A DNA stretch of 60,380 bases, taken from positions 1 through 60,380 of the forward strand of contig JANJTA010000028.1 in NCBI GenBank assembly GCA_024711345.1, written 5' to 3'. The position numbers and the translations under genes were made by a program. The notes under the pieces were generated by a model. That model saw only the letters and a list, made by a program, of their open reading frames with translations. It was not told the origin of the DNA and ran no database searches. This DNA is from Rhodanobacter sp. Lineage in GTDB: Bacteria > Pseudomonadota > Gammaproteobacteria > Xanthomonadales > Rhodanobacteraceae. The stretch's first letter is position 1, and every line of letters starts with the position of its first letter. Below are positions 26,851-34,842 of the stretch, piece by piece.

Positions 26851-29514
26851 TCAGAAGCTGGCCGTCACCCGCGCATACCAGAAGGCACCGTTGAAACCGA
26901 ACGGCGAGGTGAGCGCGTACTTGACGCCCAGGTACTGCAGCGTGGCGTTCTGTTCCTTGCCGGGGTAGGTATCGAACACGTTGTTGCCGCCGACGGCCAC
27001 CGAGAAGGTGTCGTTGAACTTGTAGCGCGCCTCCAGGTCCAGCAGCGTCTTGCCGCTGTAGTGGTCCACGTCGTCCGGCGGGTTGTTGCTGCCGAACAGG
27101 CCGACCGTGGTGCTCCAGCCGCCGTAGCGGTTGACCCGCGCGATGAAGTCGAACTGGCTCAAGCCGTAGTCGAAGCTGAGCACCGCGCGGCTCTTCGGCA
27201 CCTGGTGCTCGAGGTCGTACACGAAGTCGTTGTTGAGCGTGTTCGGCCTGACCTTGACCACGTCCTGCTTGTTGCGGTTGTAGCGGAAGTCGACGTTGAG
27301 CGTCCCATTGCCCAGCTGGTGTCGCGTGTCGACCACGAAATCAATGCCTTTGACATGGGAGTCGAACGCATTGCCGAAGTAGCTGGCGTCGCTGCCGAGC
27401 AGCAGCGATGCGTTCGGGTAGCCGCCGGCGGCGAGCTGGTCGACGGTGGCCTGGGTCACGGTCTTGCTGACCAGGCCGATGCGGTTGGCGATCCGGATCC
27501 GGTAGTAATCCAGGCTGGTCGTGATGCTGTCGGTCGGCGTCCACACCGCACCCACCGACAGGCTCCTCGATGTTTCGGTCTGCAGCGGCGTGGAACCGAG
27601 CGCGCGCGCCACCGGATTGTTCACCGGATAGGTGCCGCTGGGAATCAGGCCGCCCTGGGCGTTCGCCGTGGTGGTGACGTTGAGCGTGTTCGCCTGGCCC
27701 GGGGTCGGCGTGCGGAAGCCGGTGTTGAACGTGCCGCGCAGCGCGAACGCATCGGTGAACGCGTAGCGGCTGGAGAGCTTGTACACCACCTTGGAACCGT
27801 AGCCGTTCGCATGCTCGTAGCGCACTGCCGCGGCGCCCGACCACTTGTCGGTCAGATTCGTCTCGGCGTCGACATAGGCCGAATCGCTGTTCTGCGTGAA
27901 GCGCCCCGCCGCGTTGGCCGGAAAGCCCTGGAACGCGTCCGAGCCCACGCCGAACACCGAAGCGGTCGGCCCCACCTCGGTCGAACCGGGGTCGCCCTGG
28001 TGGATGATGTAGGTTTCCTGGCGCCACTGCGCGCCGAAGGCGAGCGTGAGCGGCGAGTTGTCGAACGAGCGGACGAAATCCGCACCAGCGCCCTGCTCGC
28101 GCTGGGTCAGCTTGCCGGGGCGGAAGCTGGTCGGCGAAAGGCTGCCCAGGCTGGGGTTGATCGAACCCTGCAGCCGGTAGTCGACCTCGTTGCTGCCGTT
28201 GCGGTAATGCACGTCCCACTGCAGGTTGCCCTGGCTGCCGCCACGCACGCCGCCGACCAGCTGGTGATCGGCGATGTCGGCGCCGAACAGCGGGCTGTAG
28301 CCGCCGGGGAACTGCGTGTAGATCGGATTGAGCAGCATCCAGCCGCTCGGGCTGGCGGCATTGGCCGTCAGGTAATTCGCCGGGTTGCCGCCGCCGGCCA
28401 CGATGCTGTCCACCAGCGACTGCGGCGCATCCGCCGGCGTCAGGGTGCCGTCGGCATAGCTGACCAGGGTGGAGCGGCCGCTGATGCCGTACTGCGCCGG
28501 CAGCACCGGGCTGCGGTAGAAGAAGCTGGACAGCACCTTCTTGTCCATGAAGTTGCCGTAGCCGTACAGCTGCACGTCGCCGGCCAGCGGCAGGCCGGCG
28601 TTGACGAACAGCTTGTTCGTCTTGGTCTGCGGGTCGCCCCAGCGCTGGCCGAGGCCGTCGTACGGCACCAGGTTCGCGCCCACCACCGCCGCCACCGCGG
28701 CCGCGCCGCCCTGCGGCACGCCGCGCGAGGTGGGGTCGGTGGTCTCGCGCTCGGCGCTCACATGCACGAAGCCGTCGGTGCCCAGCGGAAAGCCCGCATC
28801 GGCATCGTAGCGCCGCAGGGAGCCGTCGCCCTTGCCGTACTTGCCCAGCTCCGCACTGACCGTGACGCCCTTGGGCGCCTTCTTCAGGATCACGTTGACC
28901 ACGCCGGCGATCGCGTCCGAGCCGTACAGCACCGAGGCGCCGTCGCGCAGCACCTCCACGCGCTCGACCGCGTTGGACGGGAACACCGAGAAGTCGACCG
29001 CCTGCGCACCCTGGTTGAAGGTGCCAAGCGGGTCGATCTGCAGGTTGACCAGCGCCGAACGGTGGAAGCGCACGCCGTCGACCAGCACCAGGGTCTGGTC
29101 GGGCGACAGGTTGCGCAGCGACACCGGCCGCACGAAGGCCGTGCCGTCGGCGATCGGGAAGCGCTGGGTAGTCAGCGACGGCACGATATTGGTCAGCGCG
29201 TCGGTGAGATCCGCCGACGGCTGATTCGCGATCTGGCTGCCGCTGAATGCGTCGATCGGCGAAATGGATTCGGTCGGCGACAGGCCGGCCCGGTGCGTGC
29301 CGGTCACCACCACTTCCTGCAGGGTGGTGGTCGACTTGGCCTTGGTCTCGCTGTTGCGCCCCTGTGCCGTGGTCGCCTGACTGGCCGGAGCCTGTCCGCT
29401 ATCCGACGCCCCCGCGTCCTGCGCCTGCACTGCGCACGCGACCAGCGCCGCGGCGGCAAGCGCCGCGCGCACCGCGCGCAAAAGCACCACATTCACCCCT
29501 GCATGGTTATGCAT
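26851..29514 (-). CDS. TonB-dependent outer-membrane receptor
   Basis: This 887-residue TonB-dependent receptor has a signal peptide at the start (cleavage likely after the AVQAQ region), then a plug domain. The plug includes LQEVVVTGTHRAG (a TonB-box-like region) and DQTLVLVDGVRFHRSALVN, YGSDAIAGVVNVILKKAPKG and related plug motifs. Beta strands continue to a C-terminal aromatic residue (ARVTASF), as required for BAM insertion. The ligand is unknown; the presence of a nonspecific plug and the gene's isolation give no clue. GGAG and a GGGGAG stretch lie just before the ATG. Convergent with the small membrane gene across a hairpin. Confidence 0.92.
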   Translation of the reverse strand: MHNHAGVNVVLLRAVRAALAAAALVACAVQAQDAGASDSGQAPASQATTAQGRNSETKAKSTTTLQEVVVTGTHRAGLSPTESISPIDAFSGSQIANQPSADLTDALTNIVPSLTTQRFPIADGTAFVRPVSLRNLSPDQTLVLVDGVRFHRSALVNLQIDPLGTFNQGAQAVDFSVFPSNAVERVEVLRDGASVLYGSDAIAGVVNVILKKAPKGVTVSAELGKYGKGDGSLRRYDADAGFPLGTDGFVHVSAERETTDPTSRGVPQGGAAAVAAVVGANLVPYDGLGQRWGDPQTKTNKLFVNAGLPLAGDVQLYGYGNFMDKKVLSSFFYRSPVLPAQYGISGRSTLVSYADGTLTPADAPQSLVDSIVAGGGNPANYLTANAASPSGWMLLNPIYTQFPGGYSPLFGADIADHQLVGGVRGGSQGNLQWDVHYRNGSNEVDYRLQGSINPSLGSLSPTSFRPGKLTQREQGAGADFVRSFDNSPLTLAFGAQWRQETYIIHQGDPGSTEVGPTASVFGVGSDAFQGFPANAAGRFTQNSDSAYVDAETNLTDKWSGAAAVRYEHANGYGSKVVYKLSSRYAFTDAFALRGTFNTGFRTPTPGQANTLNVTTTANAQGGLIPSGTYPVNNPVARALGSTPLQTETSRSLSVGAVWTPTDSITTSLDYYRIRIANRIGLVSKTVTQATVDQLAAGGYPNASLLLGSDASYFGNAFDSHVKGIDFVVDTRHQLGNGTLNVDFRYNRNKQDVVKVRPNTLNNDFVYDLEHQVPKSRAVLSFDYGLSQFDFIARVNRYGGWSTTVGLFGSNNPPDDVDHYSGKTLLDLEARYKFNDTFSVAVGGNNVFDTYPGKEQNATLQYLGVKYALTSPFGFNGAFWYARVTASF

Positions 29515-29906
29515 GTTGTCTCCCCTCCGGATGGCCGCTGCAATTCCCCTCAGCGCAAACTACTCCCACCCCTTGCGCCGAAAAAGGCCTCCATTGGTAG
29601 TACGTGCGTGAAATCACTTTGGCGGCGGCAGCCTTGCCACGCGGCGCACTCGTCACCGCGCCGCACTGAAGCATGGCGCCATGCCGCGTTCGGCTCCGCC
29701 GGCACCCCGGGCATGCCGACACGGATCCCTTCGCATGAACTTGCAACCCGGGTTCGCACGACAGGAGTCGGGGCGTTGGAGGCAGGAAGTGGACCCTGCC
29801 CGTTCTTGCGGGCGTTCCGTTGCGCGGGCGATCCGGACACGCCAATGCTGTGGGCGACTCGAAAATCCCACCTGCTACATGGCCGGACTGACCGGAAAAA
29901 GGGGCG
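29515..29906. other. 392-bp spacer upstream of the TonB-receptor gene
   Basis: This is the leader and promoter region of the minus-strand receptor gene. I see no gene; open frames on both strands look like chance reading of GC-rich DNA. No clear Fur box was found. Confidence 0.4.
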
Positions 29907-30176
29907 CTATGACCGACCTGGCGCATGGCTCGGGTCGCGAGTGGAGTCGGCACCTGCAGCACCCTGCTCCGCTTCGTGGACGGCGATCCGGTGCGCGAGA
30001 ACCCGGTCATGCTGAAGTTCAAGGCGCTCGATGTAGCGACAGCGGCGATCGACCGTCCATTGCGCATCCGTGGCATCAAGCCCCGCGGCAATCACGCGCT
30101 GCAGATGTTCTATTTCCAACGCCAATAGAGCACGGGACCGCTCTATGAGTAGCTCAAGTTCGCGAACGATGTGCAT
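29907..30176 (-). CDS. possible small protein, strand uncertain
   Basis: This 89-residue ORF begins MHIVRELELLIERSRALLAL and is rich in amphipathic-helix patterns (ELELL, RSRALLAL, EIEHLQRVI), which look protein-like, but there is no recognisable RBS and no family. An overlapping plus-strand ORF (29925-30128, 67 codons, ending FYFQRQ) has a slightly higher share of G/C at third positions. Only one of them, or neither, is likely to be real. Confidence 0.3.
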   Translation of the reverse strand: MHIVRELELLIERSRALLALEIEHLQRVIAAGLDATDAQWTVDRRCRYIERLELQHDRVLAHRIAVHEAEQGAAGADSTRDPSHAPGRS

Positions 30177-30391
30177 GATGCGAGCTTAGCCACTAACGGG
30201 ACGAACGGCACTGTCGCGTGCCGTCCCGGAAATCGGGAGGGGCCGGCGAAGCAGGCACTACCCGCCAGCCACTCCACAATTTGCCACAAGCGCGCCATCC
30301 ATGTCAGGGACAAAATGCGCAACGCGAGATTATCCGTTCGCTCAGAAGTTGCCCCTGACACTTTCACCGGCGATTCGCCGGCAGCCGGCGA

Positions 30392-30829
30392 TCAACGGCA
30401 TACCAGCACTGGAATCTCGCTTTCCAGCAGCGTCTTGTGGGTCTCGCTTCCGAGCAGCAAGCGGGTCACGCCGCGCCAGCCGTGCGATGCCATGACCACC
30501 AGGTCGCAATGCTGGGTCCGCGAGGTCTGCACGATCGCCTCGTGCGGATGGTCGTTGAAGAGATAGCTGCTGCCGCACTCGATGCCGGCCGCCTTGGCCA
30601 ACTTCTGCACCTCGGCCAGATAACGTTCGGCGCGCGCAACGGCGTCCCGCGTGTAGGTGGCCTCGGTGGCTGTCACCATCTCGGCCATGTAGGCGATGGT
30701 GTGGAATGGCGCCACCACATGCAGCGCATAGACCTTTGCCTTGCACGCTTGCGCCAGTTCCAGGCCGAGCTTGACCGCGCGCAACGAAAGCTCCGAACCG
30801 TCGATGGGAAGAAGGATGTGCTTGAACAT
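30392..30829 (-). CDS. universal stress protein (UspA family)
   Basis: This 145-residue single-domain Usp-fold protein has the N-terminal strand FKHILLPIDGSELSLRAVK and the C-terminal nucleotide-binding stretch MASHGWRGVTRLLLGS, corresponding to the G-2x-G-9x-GS ATP motif with Ala in place of the first Gly. Such proteins bind ATP or act in stress responses. GAGGAG precedes the ATG by about 7 bp. The frame could start 15 codons upstream, but the RBS supports this start. It stands alone, transcribed toward the TonB receptor region. Confidence 0.92.
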   Translation of the reverse strand: MFKHILLPIDGSELSLRAVKLGLELAQACKAKVYALHVVAPFHTIAYMAEMVTATEATYTRDAVARAERYLAEVQKLAKAAGIECGSSYLFNDHPHEAIVQTSRTQHCDLVVMASHGWRGVTRLLLGSETHKTLLESEIPVLVCR

Positions 30830-31706
30830 GGCTGACTCCTCGAGTGGATTGCCCCCGGTGGCGGGTACCGTCATCGCCCGCGACCGCTTCGCGGCCGGTC
30901 ACGGGTTCTGATTCGTCAATGGCAAGGCCGCCGGCCCGCCACATGGCCGGTGGATGCGCGGCGTTGACCTCCCCCGATGTGGCAGTGGATCGCAGCCCTT
31001 GCGGCGACGTAACCGGCCTGCCCATGCCCGTGCCTTCCGTACCGACCGCTGCAGTATGTGCACGCCCGTCGGCGCAATGTTGACCGCGATCAAGTGGAAA
31101 CCACGTCGCACCTGGTGGAGTCCGGTCAATCGGCCCGCGCCCTGGCAGACTCACCATGAAGCCGAGCGGTAACGCGAAGTGTCGCCTGTGCGTAGGCGCA
31201 CGACCCGCCGGACTGCGCAGACAAACCCATGCCGGCGCCGGCAACCCGGCGCGAGCGCCAGAGAAAGCCCGGCTTCACCGGGAAAGAACCGGGAGCCGAC
31301 TCGGCAGAGCCAAGCACGACCGAAAAAGAGCCTCGCGCCAAGGAAAAAGAGCCCGGCGAGGCTCGGTCGAGTGTCGCGTTCCGCTGGAAAAGAGTCGTGC
31401 TCCGGTGAAAAAGAGCCGGGTTCCGACGAAAAAGAGCCGCGCGAGGCACGGTGGCGTGTCGAGCGTGGCTCTCCCTGCCCCGCGCTCGGCACGGAAAGCG
31501 TCGTAGTTGGGGCTGGAGGAGCCGCGCGTGGTATCGAAAACTAAAGCGGGTAAGTTGCTCTGCCCCAGTTCACTCAATGTCGATGAGGCGCCGACATTCC
31601 TGCGCCCCGCGGGTCGAGCCCGACAGTGCGGATCTGAAGAATCGGGGCCAGGCAAGTGGCGCCGCTTAGCTCCGGTAGCTCTTCGTGATTCGAAGTCCTT
31701 GCGAAC
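30830..31706. other. 877-bp gene-free stretch before the toxin-antitoxin operon
   Basis: No gene with protein-like features is seen. ORFs on several frames at 31150-31450 arise because a degenerate 21-bp tandem repeat avoids stops in all frames (annotated separately). The last 150 bp (31550-31706) become more AT-rich toward the toxin promoter. This stretch probably contains the left boundary of the accessory island. Confidence 0.5.
31261..31450. repeat. degenerate 21-bp tandem repeat, about 8 units
   Basis: The core gaaaaagagcc recurs with near-constant phase. Good copies start at 31323, 31344, 31387 (one A short), 31407 and 31428, and degenerate copies near 31263 and 31282. The distances are 21, 43, 20 and 21 bases, i.e. 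multiples of about 21. Because 21 is divisible by 3 and the unit contains no stops, several long open frames overlap here, but I take them as by-products. No spacers of unique sequence, so it is not CRISPR. Function unknown. Confidence 0.65.
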
Positions 31707-31726
31707 TGTATCCAATCAGATACAAT
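31699..31726 (+). promoter_or_regulatory. promoter and operator of the toxin-antitoxin operon
   Basis: A -35-like TTGCGA (31699-31704) and a -10-like TACAAT (31721-31726) are 16 bp apart. Between and over them lies the inverted repeat TGTATC-caatca-GATACA (31707-31724), a typical autorepression operator for RelE/HigB-type operons. The -10 box ends only 7 bp before the toxin ATG (31734), so transcription would begin at or just before the start codon, implying a leaderless mRNA for the toxin. Confidence 0.68.
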
Positions 31727-31733
31727 TGACGAC

Positions 31734-32027
31734 ATGCCCTACATCGTCCAACTCACGGAAGAGTTCGCTGTCTGGCACAAGAACCTGCGCGACTTGAAAG
31801 CGCGCATCGCAATCGCACGCCGCCTTGATCGCGCCGCCGCCGGCAATCTGGGGGATGTGAAACCCGTTGGCGAGGGCGTCTCTGAAATGCGAATCGACGT
31901 CGGCCCCGGCTATCGCACCTACTTCACGTTGCGGGGCAATGCCATCGTCATTCTGTTGTGCGGCGGCGACAAGAAAACCCAGCAGCGCGATATCAAGCGC
32001 GCCGCCCAGCTTGCGAAGGAGGTCTGA
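31734..32027 (+). CDS. type II toxin, RelE/HigB-like addiction module killer protein
   Basis: This 97-residue RelE-superfamily toxin (expected to cleave mRNA on the ribosome) shows the segments FAVWHKNLRDLKARIAIARR, GNLGDVKPVGEGVSEMRID, GPGYRTYFTLRG and VILLCGGDKKTQQRDIKRA, the pattern of the 'addiction module killer protein' branch. The toxin comes first and the antitoxin second, as in HigBA. It has its own promoter-operator and no visible RBS, fitting a leaderless mRNA. The stop is followed after 1 bp by the antitoxin ATG. Confidence 0.9.
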   Translation: MPYIVQLTEEFAVWHKNLRDLKARIAIARRLDRAAAGNLGDVKPVGEGVSEMRIDVGPGYRTYFTLRGNAIVILLCGGDKKTQQRDIKRAAQLAKEV

Positions 32028-32028
32028 C

Positions 32029-32445
32029 ATGGCCCTTCAACTTACGACCTTCGATGTTGCCGACTATCTGGACAGCGAGGAAGCCATTGCCGAGTATCTA
32101 TCTCAGGTGATGGCCGATGGCGACGACGACGAGCTCCTTCGGGCCCTTGGGCACATAGCCAAGGCCCGCGGCATGTCGCAACTTGCCAAGGATGCCGGAG
32201 TTGGCCGCGAGAGCCTGTACAAGGCGCTAAAGCCAGGCGCAACACCCGGATACGCCACGGTGGGGAAAGTGGTGCGCGCGCTGGGGTTTCGGATGGCGGT
32301 GCAACCGGCAACCAAGCAGAAGGCCGCGGCAGCAACCAGGAAGCCAGCGAAGCCAAAGACGTCAGTCGCAGTTGCTGCCACGAAGAAGGCGAAGAGCGCC
32401 GCGGCTGGAGCCGAACGCCTGAAAGGAACACGCGCGCGAGCGTAG
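32029..32445 (+). CDS. HigA-like antitoxin with a Lys/Ala-rich C-terminal tail
   Basis: This 138-residue protein begins with the family's typical segments: DVADYLDSEEAIAEYLSQVM, ALGHIAKARGMSQLAKDAGV (start of the helix-turn-helix), RESLYKALKPG and VVRALGFRMAV. It binds the toxin and, through the HTH, the operator upstream. Relatives usually end near residue 95. Here about 45 more residues follow (TKQKAAAATRKPAKPK, ATKKAKSAAAG), low-complexity and lysine/alanine-rich like a histone H1 tail. A strong RBS (aaggagg, 6 bp spacing) lies inside the toxin gene end. Confidence 0.88.
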   Translation: MALQLTTFDVADYLDSEEAIAEYLSQVMADGDDDELLRALGHIAKARGMSQLAKDAGVGRESLYKALKPGATPGYATVGKVVRALGFRMAVQPATKQKAAAATRKPAKPKTSVAVAATKKAKSAAAGAERLKGTRARA

Positions 32446-32501
32446 ATTCGGCGCGCTGCTGGAAGGACTGGACTATGCGTATCTGACTCTAAAGCTTCGT
32501 G

Positions 32502-33173
32502 CTACTCGGAATGGGGGGACGTCGTGCTCTTACGAAGGTCATCGTGCGTAATTTCTCCAGCCCGAACCAATTCACGATAGCGAAGTCCCTTCTTAAGAAC
32601 AGAGATAAGACTGTCACCATCACTATTGAGAATAACTTCCTCATAAGCAACGTTGTTGCCTGTGAAGTGCAGTGATATGCAGTTCATGAATTTGCGGAGT
32701 GCATCTAGCGCAGACTCAATTTCAGCTCGCGACGGCCCCGGAAGCGATGCCTCTGATTTCTTGAGCATGGTGTTCAGATCAAAATGAGCTATCCGTTTGT
32801 TACGCCTCTCTTTAATCTTTACGCAGGCGCTGTCATATGCGCCTATCAACAACGGCAGTTCAGCTACTAACGCGCCGGTAGCAATGACCTTTTCAGAAAG
32901 TGTGCGAAGGGTAAGATTTTCAAAGGTCTCGCGCCCTACTCGCGACGCCGCCGGATCTCCTAGCTTTGCAAGCCCGAGTTGGACGTCCTCAAGCAGCACG
33001 TCTTGAAGCATGGCGGCAAATGTTCCGGCAGCTTTGTTGAGAACGTCGACGCGATCAGGACTGGTCCCGTATAGTTGCCTGTAGATGGTCCAACGGCCAT
33101 GCAACCATGTGACCTCGTAGTCAATTGCTCGCCATAGCTCGTCTATTTCAGGTACGCCAAGTGCAGATGTCAT
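32502..33173 (-). CDS. HEPN-domain protein, AbiU2-like
   Basis: This 223-residue all-helical protein carries an RX4-6H motif (ERRNKRIAHFDL, about residues 122-133), the ribonuclease signature of HEPN proteins and typical of the AbiU2-like group implicated in phage defence. The N-terminal half (residues 10-100) is helical with a WRAIDYEVTWLHGRWTIYR start. No nucleotidyltransferase (MNT) partner is seen. ATG at 33173 (after a TTG one codon earlier) follows the stop of the upstream gene by 10 bp, so the pair is cotranscribed. Base composition is well below the flanking genes, which suggests transfer. Function as a defence protein is inference. Confidence 0.62.
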   Translation of the reverse strand: MTSALGVPEIDELWRAIDYEVTWLHGRWTIYRQLYGTSPDRVDVLNKAAGTFAAMLQDVLLEDVQLGLAKLGDPAASRVGRETFENLTLRTLSEKVIATGALVAELPLLIGAYDSACVKIKERRNKRIAHFDLNTMLKKSEASLPGPSRAEIESALDALRKFMNCISLHFTGNNVAYEEVILNSDGDSLISVLKKGLRYRELVRAGEITHDDLRKSTTSPHSE

Positions 33174-33183
33174 CAAAGCTCGC

Positions 33184-33834
33184 TCATACGCCGTGTTGCT
33201 CTATGAAAGCGGGAAGATAATGAAGAAGTGCTCGCACAGGGTCGGCGGAGACTTCATGCCATTGAGCATGAAGCGCAGAGTTTCTTAGGTCCGTATACCC
33301 CAGAAGCGCGCCCTTAGTTGTCTTTGTGATTACATCTGCCTTCAGAAGTCCAATCACTACACTGTTGAAATCTTTGTCAGCCAAATTTTCAAGACCGCTT
33401 TTGATGGCGAGACGCTTAACTGAGTCCTCCAGGACTACGCAAGCAAGCGCTGCCGCAACATCCTTTGCCCCGCTTTCCAAGGCATTTCTCGAAGAGTCCA
33501 GAAAATCACCTTGAACATCAAGAAGAATTTGGGTGCGGATGTCATCTAACAAGCCATGCCTTATTGACTCAATAGTGCCGAGCAGAACGCCCTCAGCTTC
33601 TTGGAGCCGAGCAAGCGTTCCGCGACGAATATTTGTGCTAAACAATACCGCTTGTGCATGCCCTGAACCGTAAACAAAATTAATTAATGCGATGCTTTCT
33701 GTAACAAGCGCATGGTATGCGACGGCATCCCTGAACGCAGACACCATGTTGGTGGTATACCAGCTAGCTGCAACAGCAGGAAATTTGGCAAGCACCCGCT
33801 CTATTTGTTCAACCAACTTTGCGTCTTGAGACAT
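33184..33834 (-). CDS. second HEPN-like helical protein of the pair
   Basis: This 216-residue protein starts MSQDAKLVEQIERVLAKFPA. It is predicted helical throughout, with LLGYTDLRNSALHAQWHEV (about 183-201) giving RNSALH, an RX4H motif where HEPN proteins place theirs. No other family is recognised. ATG at 33834 has GAGG 9 bp upstream; a GTG five codons earlier is the alternative. A 14-bp palindrome lies 20 bp upstream. It is the first gene of the two-gene unit and, like its partner, of low GC. Whether the two HEPN-like proteins form a heteromer is unknown. Confidence 0.55.
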   Translation of the reverse strand: MSQDAKLVEQIERVLAKFPAVAASWYTTNMVSAFRDAVAYHALVTESIALINFVYGSGHAQAVLFSTNIRRGTLARLQEAEGVLLGTIESIRHGLLDDIRTQILLDVQGDFLDSSRNALESGAKDVAAALACVVLEDSVKRLAIKSGLENLADKDFNSVVIGLLKADVITKTTKGALLGYTDLRNSALHAQWHEVSADPVRALLHYLPAFIEQHGV

Positions 33835-33854
33835 GCTGACAAGCCTCACCTATA

Positions 33855-33868
33855 CGGACCGCGGTCCG
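33855..33868. promoter_or_regulatory. 14-bp perfect palindrome upstream of the HEPN operon
   Basis: CGGACCGCGGTCCG is perfectly self-complementary and starts 20 bp before the first ATG of the two-gene unit, in the place of an operator or a leader hairpin. The sequence around it is AT-richer, so its GC content stands out. Confidence 0.5.
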
Positions 33869-34842
33869 GTTAGACATCCTGATCACACCCAGAAAACTGA
33901 GCGTAACGCCCCATCCAGACCCGAGCATATCCGCGCCCGGTCAGGCTAACAATCGGATGCACGCCTAGGCCTGCCACGCCCGGCCAGTTTTTATAGCCAT
34001 CCATATATGAAGCCACGACGACGAGAACCGCGCCTAAATTTTTCTGTTGACAGCGCGGGATTTCAATCTACCCTATCCATGTGCGTTGCCAGCCGTCGGC
34101 CTCGCACCCATCCGCGAACACTCCGGATCGTGACCACGCAACACCCCGGCGAATACGGACGCCAACACTAGGCCCCAGACGATCATCTAGCATCGTCCCC
34201 TGCCCCAGACCTTCCCAACCCCTTAGATCATGCGCGACGCTCGTCTAGAGCGTATCAGCCGACTTGGCTGCAACTGATCCCTTCGCCTGTTCGGATAAAA
34301 CTGATTGGGGCGACTGTAGAACCCGCAAATGAGGTTCCTTGCATAACGGGAAGCGCCGCGACGGGCCGAAAGGCTACGCGGGGGCGCGCAAGGTGATGCT
34401 AAGCAGCTGGCCCGGACCGTGATTCGGCTGTGACCCAACAAATATGCCCGCGTTGAATCAAGACGTTTACTTCAGGAATGGCACTGCCGTTTCAGTTGTG
34501 AAGGTGGCCCCTATGACCCCGGCTTTGTCTAGCTGGGTAAGGGCTTCTGTATCCCTCACTTCTAGAATGGTTAGTGAAGGATCAAAAGCTAAAGCAAAGA
34601 ACTAAAGAACACAACCAAACAACCGGAACGAGCTTTACTTATCACACCATTACTTATCAAACAACACGCCCATTCTTTTCTAGCAAATTTCTAGAAACCT
34701 CCTAAACAATTCCTAAAAAACAACTGCCTAAAGAAATTCCTTGACCATTTGCAGCCGCCCTTCAATCATTACCACCCCGAGCCAGTCCCGGCCCGGCCCA
34801 AAGAGGTCAACAGCCCAAACAACTATGCAAAGGAGTCACAAT
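33869..34842. other. 974-bp gene-free, partly AT-rich region
   Basis: Upstream part (33870-34450): no protein-like ORF on either strand. A minus-strand TATAAA-like box near 34010 could serve the HEPN unit. From about 34550 to 34745 the sequence is strongly AT-rich and contains short direct repeats, TTACTTATCA at 34635-34644 and 34650-34659 (period 15), and several cctaaa/tctag copies between 34675 and 34735. It ends in the start region of the next gene. Could be an origin- or recombination-related region, but nothing is proven. Confidence 0.4.
34635..34659 (+). repeat. two 10-bp direct repeats in AT-rich tract
   Basis: TTACTTATCA occurs at 34635-34644 and 34650-34659. The 15-bp spacing and the AT-rich surroundings (34550-34745) resemble iteron-like binding sites, but only two clear copies are seen. 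Confidence 0.5.

Noticed and set aside
27061..30015. 984-codon plus-strand frame opposite the TonB receptor
   Set aside because: Antisense shadow; the minus strand has a signal peptide, plug and barrel features in full length.
31261..31450. Possible CRISPR array
   Set aside because: Copies are directly adjacent with no unique spacers and are degenerate; no cas gene nearby.
31687..31694. gattcgaa as the left attachment site of the island
   Set aside because: It is only 8 bp, identical to a T-loop motif found in most tRNAs, and not flanked by more similarity to tRNA-Ser.
31156..31715. Several overlapping ORFs in the 21-bp repeat
   Set aside because: The repeat length is a multiple of three and lacks stops, so open frames arise in several frames at once. 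None has an RBS or a recognisable product.
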